DNA of 9,659 nt from Planctomycetaceae bacterium. Lineage in GTDB: Bacteria > Planctomycetota > Planctomycetia > Pirellulales > Pirellulaceae. The stretch lies in assembly GCA_007129635.1 (NCBI GenBank), contig SKVE01000607.1, positions 1 to 9,659 on the forward strand. The letters are read 5' to 3'. The notes under the pieces were generated by a model, which was given only the letters and a program-made list of their open reading frames with translations, had not been told where the DNA came from and ran no database searches. Shown piece after piece: positions 1 through 6,100 of the stretch (position 1 is the first letter of the stretch; every line of letters begins with the position of its first letter). A program made the position numbers and the translations under genes.

Positions 1-3000
1 ATCCGGGTGGATGCGGACAACCACCATGCCGATGCGGACCAGATGGTCGCCGATGGTAACATCACGCTCAGCACAAACCGCGAGACCGATCTTGTCTTGC
101 GGGGCGTTATCCGCACGACGGAATCGGGGTTCATCGACCTTGATCCTTTGGGCAATATCCAACTGGGCACGACACTGGCGACACGCGGTGGGCGCATCAC
201 GATGCCGCGTCCCACCGTGCTGATCGGGGACACCCAGTTGACCACCAATGCGACGACAGAGTTGACGGACAACAACGGAACTCAGGCCCCGTCACTGGGC
301 GGCGATATTTCCTGGGTGGCCGGGGCAACGATCGATAGCCAAGTGGGCCAAAGTCACAACTTGAACGTTAAAAGTGGAAGGGGTACCACCACGTTCAACG
401 CGAACATCGGCCAGACGACGGCACTCGCTTCGTTGGTCGTCGCCAATACCACGGGCCGGGTCACGTTCGGCGGGGCTGACTTGGCTGCGGGCGATCTAGC
501 GCCGGTGACGCTGGTGCGGACCCTCGGCGACATCGACGTAGGTCGAGGGACTTTGGATGCGGACGAAGTGAGCGGCGGGATTGTGCTCAACGGCGGATCG
601 CAGCCGGATTCGACGCTGACCTTCCGCACGCTGGCCGAAGGAAACGTGCGTTTCAACGGGCCGGTGACGTTATCCAGCGACGTGGTGGTGACGACCAACG
701 GGGACGGAGATACGGGGACCGGCGGGGCACAAGCGGGGGACATCACGTTTACGGACGCGGCAACGGTCGACAGCCAGATGGGCGAGCACAACGACCTGGT
801 GCTGCGCGCTGGGACGGGGACGATCCGGTTCGGCGCAAACGTGGGCCAGACGGTGTCTCTGCAAAGCCTGACGGTCGAGGACACAACGGGCGGGGTGATC
901 TTCGGGACTGCGGATGCGGTGGCTGTGGACAGCGAGACGGGTCCTGTGACGCTGGTGCGGACCGAAGGCGATCTGGTCCTGGGCGCCGGGCCGTCGGACC
1001 CCGGGGTCAGTGGCCAGATCGTGTTCAACGGTGGTGCGCCGACGGATGAGCTGCTGGTCCAGACGCTTCACGGGGCGATCCGCATCCGCGGCAATGCGAC
1101 GCTGGAATCGACCACGATGTTCCGGCACACCGGCGAAGCGTCGTTGAGCATCAGCGGCGGAACGTTGAACATCCTGGACCCGAACAGCCACCTGATCATC
1201 GACGCGTTGACTGACCCTCTGGCCGATGCTCCCACCGACTCGCATCCCACCGCGGTCATCGACAGCCAGATCACCGGCGCGGGCCGTCTGGTAAAGACCG
1301 GTGACGGTTGGCTAACGCTCACGAACCCGGACGACAACTCCTACGGCGGTGGAACGACGATCGCCGGCGGGACGCTCAGCATCAGCAAGGATGGGCATTT
1401 GGGCAGCGCGCCGGACACGCCGATGCCCGACAGCATCCTGATCGACGGCGCCACGCTGTACGTCCGTAGCGATGTTCCGGCGGACCAGTTGCCTTATGCG
1501 TTTTGGCTGGATGGGCATCGCGGAATCACCTTGGGACCGGCCAGCAGTGCGGGTTACGGCGAGATTTTCGTACAGCGGGACGTCATGATGATGTACAGCG
1601 GCGTGGTGGCCGACAACGACGCGGCAGCGGGCTCGCTGCACAAAACCGGACCCGGCATCCTGATGCTTAACGGCCTGAACACCCACACGGGGACGACCTA
1701 CATCATGGCGGGGACGCTGCTGATCAACGGTTCCACGTCCCCGGCCAGCACGGTTTATGTGGGTGGCCAGCAAGCCGAGGATGGCGTCTGGATCGGTGGA
1801 GAACCCATCCGCGTCACGGAACAGTATACCATGCTGGGCGGCGTGGGGGTGGTTCAAGGCAACGTGTACGTGCTGGGTATGCCGGAGGTCGGCGCCGAGT
1901 GGGTTCTGGAGCCGCCCGGCGGCCATATCAATCCCGGCTCGATCCTGGACCAGGCCGAGTGGATCACGACGACAAAGCCGGATGGGACGGTGGTCGAGAC
2001 ATGGGCGTTTCCGACGGTGCCGGGCATCCTGACGGTGGGACCGATCGAGTTCCTGCCCAATTCTTACCTGAACATCGATTTCGGAAACGGTGGCCAGGTG
2101 GACCCCGTGACCGGTTGGGGAAAGGCGCCGGGGTTCCCTTATCCCGGAGGAAGCGCCGCTTGGGCTGCGGCCTTGGCGGATTGGCAAAGTCAAGCCGGTC
2201 CCCAGCGAGGGTTGCCGCCGGTGGATCGCACCGGATACGATCAGCTTCGCATGATGGATGACTTGGTTCTGAATGCGGCGATCCTGAACCCGAATCTGCA
2301 ATACATGCCCCTGGCTTGGGAAGCCCGGTTTTTGATCGCGGATTTCGATGGCGATGGCCAAGTTACCGGTTCGCTGTTCCAGGAGCGGACCTTCACGATC
2401 GATGGCGAGGACTATGTGGTACGATACGATCGGGGACCGAACGACCGGTCGATTTCATTTGAAGCGGCGGGATTCACGCCAGTCTTCCGAGGGCTGCCGA
2501 CGCCCGAAGCGCCAGCTCTGTTCGTCGCAAGAGATCCTGAAGCCATCGCACCACCCGCATTGCGATCCTATCAGGATCCTCCGCTGCCACCGATCGCCAA
2601 CCTGGGCGCCGCGAGCGAAGTGGCGGTCGGGTCCGAGCGGTTTGTCGAGGTACGAGTGGTCACGCCGATCGACGATGCAGGCGGTGTCCGGGAAACAGTG
2701 GTGTTGAGACTGCCGCCGGAAGTGTTGCGGGATCTGCGTGGGTTGGTCAATGCTCTGCCGGACGACCGGTACCGGGTGTATCTGGTCATCGAGCACGGTC
2801 AGGGACGATCCTCGGAAGAGTTCTTGGTGCGAGAGTTGTATGTGCGCGAGGGCAAACCGGTCGATCGTGATCCGCAGCAGCCCCAGCCTCCGAGTCCGAC
2901 GGCTGAGGAAACGTCCGGCGAATCGCCAGCGGAACCGAGCGACGAAGAAGAGCAAGGGGCGACCGAGCAGCATGGTCCATCGCAGGACGGCCGGATGTCG

Positions 3001-3150
3001 GTTGGGGCCATCGCTGTCGGATCCGCCTTGTGGCAGGCGCGTGTTGACCAGGCGATCGCAAAGTACGCCAAACGCGTTCCCAACAAGGCGGTCCGGCTGT
3101 GTCGAGCGAATGTCCAGGAGAGAAAGGGTCGCGCGAATGAAGTGTCCTAA
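1..3150 (+). CDS. Large secreted beta-strand-repeat (autotransporter/haemagglutinin-like) protein, 5'-truncated by window edge
   Basis: The reading frame is open from base 1 and shows 1,049 residues before TAA; the true start lies upstream. The sequence is low in Cys and Lys and rich in Gly, Thr, Asp and Val in short alternating strands, as expected for a right-handed beta-helix at the cell surface. From N to C terminus it has two ~145-residue repeats (298-~1110), two autotransporter-associated beta-strand repeats (1270-1410 and 1627-1764, 'LVKTGDGWLTLT' and 'LHKTGPGILMLNG' followed by 'AGTL.I'), a less repetitive region, and a calcium-loop-like DFDGDGQV (near 2341-2364). The tail is Pro/Glu-rich (2863-2994), then a short hydrophobic stretch (2995-3033), then a basic end. 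No autotransporter beta-barrel is visible, so export and anchoring must differ from classical type V secretion. Role as adhesin or surface structure is inferred from family resemblance; the ligand is unknown. It overlaps the downstream kinase by 14 bases, suggesting one operon. Confidence 0.85.
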   Translation: MRVDADNHHADADQMVADGNITLSTNRETDLVLRGVIRTTESGFIDLDPLGNIQLGTTLATRGGRITMPRPTVLIGDTQLTTNATTELTDNNGTQAPSLGGDISWVAGATIDSQVGQSHNLNVKSGRGTTTFNANIGQTTALASLVVANTTGRVTFGGADLAAGDLAPVTLVRTLGDIDVGRGTLDADEVSGGIVLNGGSQPDSTLTFRTLAEGNVRFNGPVTLSSDVVVTTNGDGDTGTGGAQAGDITFTDAATVDSQMGEHNDLVLRAGTGTIRFGANVGQTVSLQSLTVEDTTGGVIFGTADAVAVDSETGPVTLVRTEGDLVLGAGPSDPGVSGQIVFNGGAPTDELLVQTLHGAIRIRGNATLESTTMFRHTGEASLSISGGTLNILDPNSHLIIDALTDPLADAPTDSHPTAVIDSQITGAGRLVKTGDGWLTLTNPDDNSYGGGTTIAGGTLSISKDGHLGSAPDTPMPDSILIDGATLYVRSDVPADQLPYAFWLDGHRGITLGPASSAGYGEIFVQRDVMMMYSGVVADNDAAAGSLHKTGPGILMLNGLNTHTGTTYIMAGTLLINGSTSPASTVYVGGQQAEDGVWIGGEPIRVTEQYTMLGGVGVVQGNVYVLGMPEVGAEWVLEPPGGHINPGSILDQAEWITTTKPDGTVVETWAFPTVPGILTVGPIEFLPNSYLNIDFGNGGQVDPVTGWGKAPGFPYPGGSAAWAAALADWQSQAGPQRGLPPVDRTGYDQLRMMDDLVLNAAILNPNLQYMPLAWEARFLIADFDGDGQVTGSLFQERTFTIDGEDYVVRYDRGPNDRSISFEAAGFTPVFRGLPTPEAPALFVARDPEAIAPPALRSYQDPPLPPIANLGAASEVAVGSERFVEVRVVTPIDDAGGVRETVVLRLPPEVLRDLRGLVNALPDDRYRVYLVIEHGQGRSSEEFLVRELYVREGKPVDRDPQQPQPPSPTAEETSGESPAEPSDEEEQGATEQHGPSQDGRMSVGAIAVGSALWQARVDQAIAKYAKRVPNKAVRLCRANVQERKGRANEVS
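298..1110 (+). repeat. Two tandem ~145-codon repeats inside the surface protein gene
   Basis: Unit A (298-732) and unit B (733-~1110) encode matching landmarks in the same order: IDSQVGQ/VDSQMGE, FNANIGQT/FGANVGQT, LASLVV/LQSLTV, APVTLVRT/GPVTLVRT, GGIVLNGG/GQIVFNGG. The corresponding points lie 435-441 bases apart. An 18-base block, GTGACGCTGGTGCGGACC, is identical at 505-522 and 946-963. The end of an earlier unit seems to be present just upstream ('TVLIGDTQLTTN' near 208-250 resembles 'PVTLSSDVVVTTN' near 661-696), so the array probably began before the window. Confidence 0.8.
1270..1764 (+). other. Pair of autotransporter-associated beta-strand repeats (PATR-like)
   Basis: Two copies of the pattern 'G.L.KTG.G.L.L.......Y.G.T.I..GTL.I' occur at 1270-1410 and 1627-1764, separated by about 70 residues. 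The pattern is that of the passenger-associated transport repeat family, which is found in secreted beta-helix proteins. It supports an exported, surface-located product. The match was made by eye. Confidence 0.75.
2863..3147 (+). other. Acidic/proline-rich linker, short hydrophobic stretch and basic C-terminus of the surface protein
   Basis: The last ~95 residues change composition abruptly. A Pro/Glu/Ser/Gln-rich stretch (2863-2994, with 'DPQQPQPPSP' and 'EPSDEEEQ') is followed by a weakly hydrophobic run, MSVGAIAVGSALW (2995-3033), and then a Lys/Arg-rich end. This order resembles cell-surface sorting or anchoring tails in general form. There is no LPXTG motif and the hydrophobic run is short (about 13 residues), so a membrane anchor is only a possibility. 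Confidence 0.45.
3116..3128 (+). promoter_or_regulatory. Ribosome binding site for the kinase gene, inside the end of the upstream gene
   Basis: A purine-rich AGGAGAGAAAGGG lies ahead of ATG 3137. AAGGG ends 8 bases before the ATG, a normal spacing; the stronger AGGAG lies further away. Together with the zinc-ribbon MKCPKCG start, this picks ATG 3137 over the in-frame starts further upstream (the frame is open from 2738). The site lies inside the upstream coding region, so ribosomes finishing that gene would pass directly over it. Confidence 0.65.
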
Positions 3151-6100
3151 GTGCGGACTCGAACTGGAGGGGACGAACACTCACCAAGATAGTTGCCCTC
3201 TTTGCGACGCCACGGTGTCGAAGTCCATCGACGGCAAAGTCGACATCCCGGTCGCTCCGCCAACGTCGGATAGCAATACTCCCGATGCGTCGATCGACGG
3301 CACGGTCGACATCCCGATCGCGCCACCAACGTCGGATAGCGACACTCCCGATGCCCCGATCGACGGCACAGTCGACATCCCGATCGCACCGCCAACGTCG
3401 GATAGCAATACTCCCGATGCCCCGATCGACGGCACGGTCGACATCCCGGTCGCTCCGCCAACGTCGGATAGCGACACTCCCGATGCCCCGATCGACAGCA
3501 CGGTCGACATCCCGGTCGCGCCGCCCGCCGAGTCGCGAAAGGCGGGAACGGCAACGTCTGCGATCAGTCAGACGGTCCAGGTGGATTCGATGGGGCAATC
3601 GGCCGACCGAGGCTCGAAGGCTCGCGCGGCAGCGTCCGAGTCGGCGGCGAGCGATGCGCAGATGGTCGAGAAGATGTGGCGTCAGTCCATCTCGACCGAT
3701 GCAAGACCGGGGATGACGATCAAGCGAGACACGCAAGCCACGTCGACCAGTACGTCTTTGCTCGTCAAGCAACGCAGCATGCGAGAGCCGAACGAGGCGG
3801 CTTCCTCGTTGACCGACTACGAACTGCTGGACGTCCTTGGCGAAGGCGGCATGGGGGTGGTCTATACGGCTCGGCAGGCGTCGATCGATCGGATCGTCGC
3901 CGTCAAGATGCTCAAGACGGGCATGAAGGACGATGACGGCCACCGTGGTAAATTCTTCTCCGAGGCGGTGGTCACGGGCGACCTGGAACATCCGAACATC
4001 GTGCCCATCTACGACATGGGCGCGAACGAGAGCGGCGCGTTGTTCTACTCGATGAAACGGGTCCACGGCACGCCATGGAACGAGGTCATCGCGGAAAAAT
4101 CGCTGGCGGAAAACTTGCGCATTCTGATGAGCGTTGCGGATGCGGTCGCGTTCGCCCACGTTCGCGGTATCGTGCATCGCGATTTGAAGCCCGAAAACGT
4201 CATGCTCGGCGACTTCGGCGAAGTCCTGGTGATGGACTGGGGGATCGCCATGGCCACCGCCGCGTTCGGCAAGTCGGACAGCATCCTGCAAGCGGCCAGC
4301 ATCGGCGGCACACCGGCGTACATGGCGCCGGAGTTGGCATCGGGCAAGATCGATCGGATCGGACCGGCCAGCGACGTCTACTTATTGGGCGCGATCCTGT
4401 TCGAGATCTTAACGGGCAAACCACCGCACACAGGCAAAAACGTCATGCAATGCCTGGTCGCCGCGGCTCGCAACGAGATCCAGCCCACGGACAAGTCGGG
4501 CGAACTGATGGACATCGCTCGCAACGCGATGGCGACCAAGGTCGAGGACCGATACGAAACGGTGCTGGCATTTCAGGAGGCGATCCGGCAGTACCAGGCC
4601 CACTCGGAGAGCATCGTTTTGTCATCCCGGGCCGAAGAAGATTTGGCCAATTCGCTGCGAACTCGCGACTACCAGGACTTTTCGCGAGCCTTGTTTGCGT
4701 TTCAAGAGGCGGCCGCGTTATGGGAAGGCAATCAACGAGCTTGGTCGGGCATCGTCGAAACTCAAGCGGCCTACGCAACCGCCGCTCTGGAAAAAGGGGA
4801 TTACGATCTCGGCCTGTCCTTGCTCGATCCCAACCAACCGCAACACGCCTCGCTGCACCACCAATTGACCGCAGCCCAACACGAACGCAACTCGCGTGCC
4901 CTGCGTCTCAAGCGGTTCAAACGCATCGCCGTCGCCTTGGCTGCCATCTCGTTTGCCATCTTGGCGATCGGCCTGGTGCTGATCATGCAGCAAAAACGCG
5001 AAGCCGATGCCCAGCGTCTGATCGCCGTTCAGCAACGAGAGTTCGCCGATCAGCAACGGGATATCGCCGAGGACGAGCGAACGAAAGCGGACGACCAACG
5101 ACAGCAGGCCGAACAGCAGCGGAGCCGAGCCGAGCAGCAGACGGAGATCGCCGTCCAGCAACGGCGCAAGGCGGAGGAGGCCTCGTACGTGGCCCAAATC
5201 GGCCTGGCAGCGGAACGGATCGCCAGCAATGCGTTCCTGGACGCCGTGCGTCTGCTGCAGGTCTACGAGCAGCCGGGCATGACGCAGTTGCGGAACTGGG
5301 AGTGGGGCCATCTCCGTTATCTTTCCCAGTTGGCGGAGCATACGTTGGACGCCCAAGGCCGCGTCGAGTGCGTGCTGTACTCGCCGGATGCCCGGTACGT
5401 GATCGCGGGCATGGTGGATGGAAGGGTACGGATCTGGGACGCCGAGACCTATCGAGAGCTGGCGGTCCTGACGCACGGCGCACCGGTCCGAGCGGTTGCC
5501 ATGACCAAGGATGGCTCGTACCTGGCGACCGGCGGAGCTGGCTTGGGCGATATCAAGCTCTGGAAACTCGGTCCGGACGTGAAACAGCATGTCCTGGCAC
5601 GAACGCTCAGCGGGCATCGTGACGCGGTGCTCAGCTTGCATTTCTCTCCCGATCAACAACGCCTGTTGAGCAGTTCGCAGGACGAGACAGCTCGGGTCTG
5701 GGACTGGGAAAACGGAGCGGAACTGGGCGCGTTGCGCGGCCATTTTGGCCCGGTGTGGAGTGCCAGGTTTTCGCCGGACGGCCAGCGGATCGTGACGGCC
5801 GGCGACGACGGGACCGTACGGCTCTGGTCGTCCTTAGAAAGAGCGCTGATCACGCGGTTCCGCGGCCATCAAGGCGCCGTCTATGCCGCCGCGTTTTCCC
5901 CGGATGGGAATCTGATCGCCTCGGGTGGCGCGGATCAACGTGTCCTGGTATGGGAACCGGATAAGATCGAAGATTTCGACTTCGAAGCCTTGGAGCTGCG
6001 GCTGACCAGCACGTTGCTCGATCCCACCGCTGCATCGGAATCCGAGCTTCGTGGACCATCCGGTTTCCAGACCCTGGCAGGCCACTCGGCAGAGATTCGC

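Noticed and set aside
2738..3136. Upstream in-frame extension of the kinase from 2738
   Set aside because: It lies wholly inside the surface-protein gene, its translation is Arg/Ser-rich and without a domain, and a zinc-ribbon ATG with a good ribosome site is available at 3137.
3227..3526. CRISPR array, suggested by regular 66-bp spacing
   Set aside because: The repeats are contiguous, in frame and coding, with no variable spacers between short identical repeats.
2786..4291. 501-codon minus-strand open frame across the kinase start
   Set aside because: Its apparent repeats (RDRDVDRAVDRGIGS-like) are the mirror of the 66-bp repeats, and the rest is antisense to kinase motifs.
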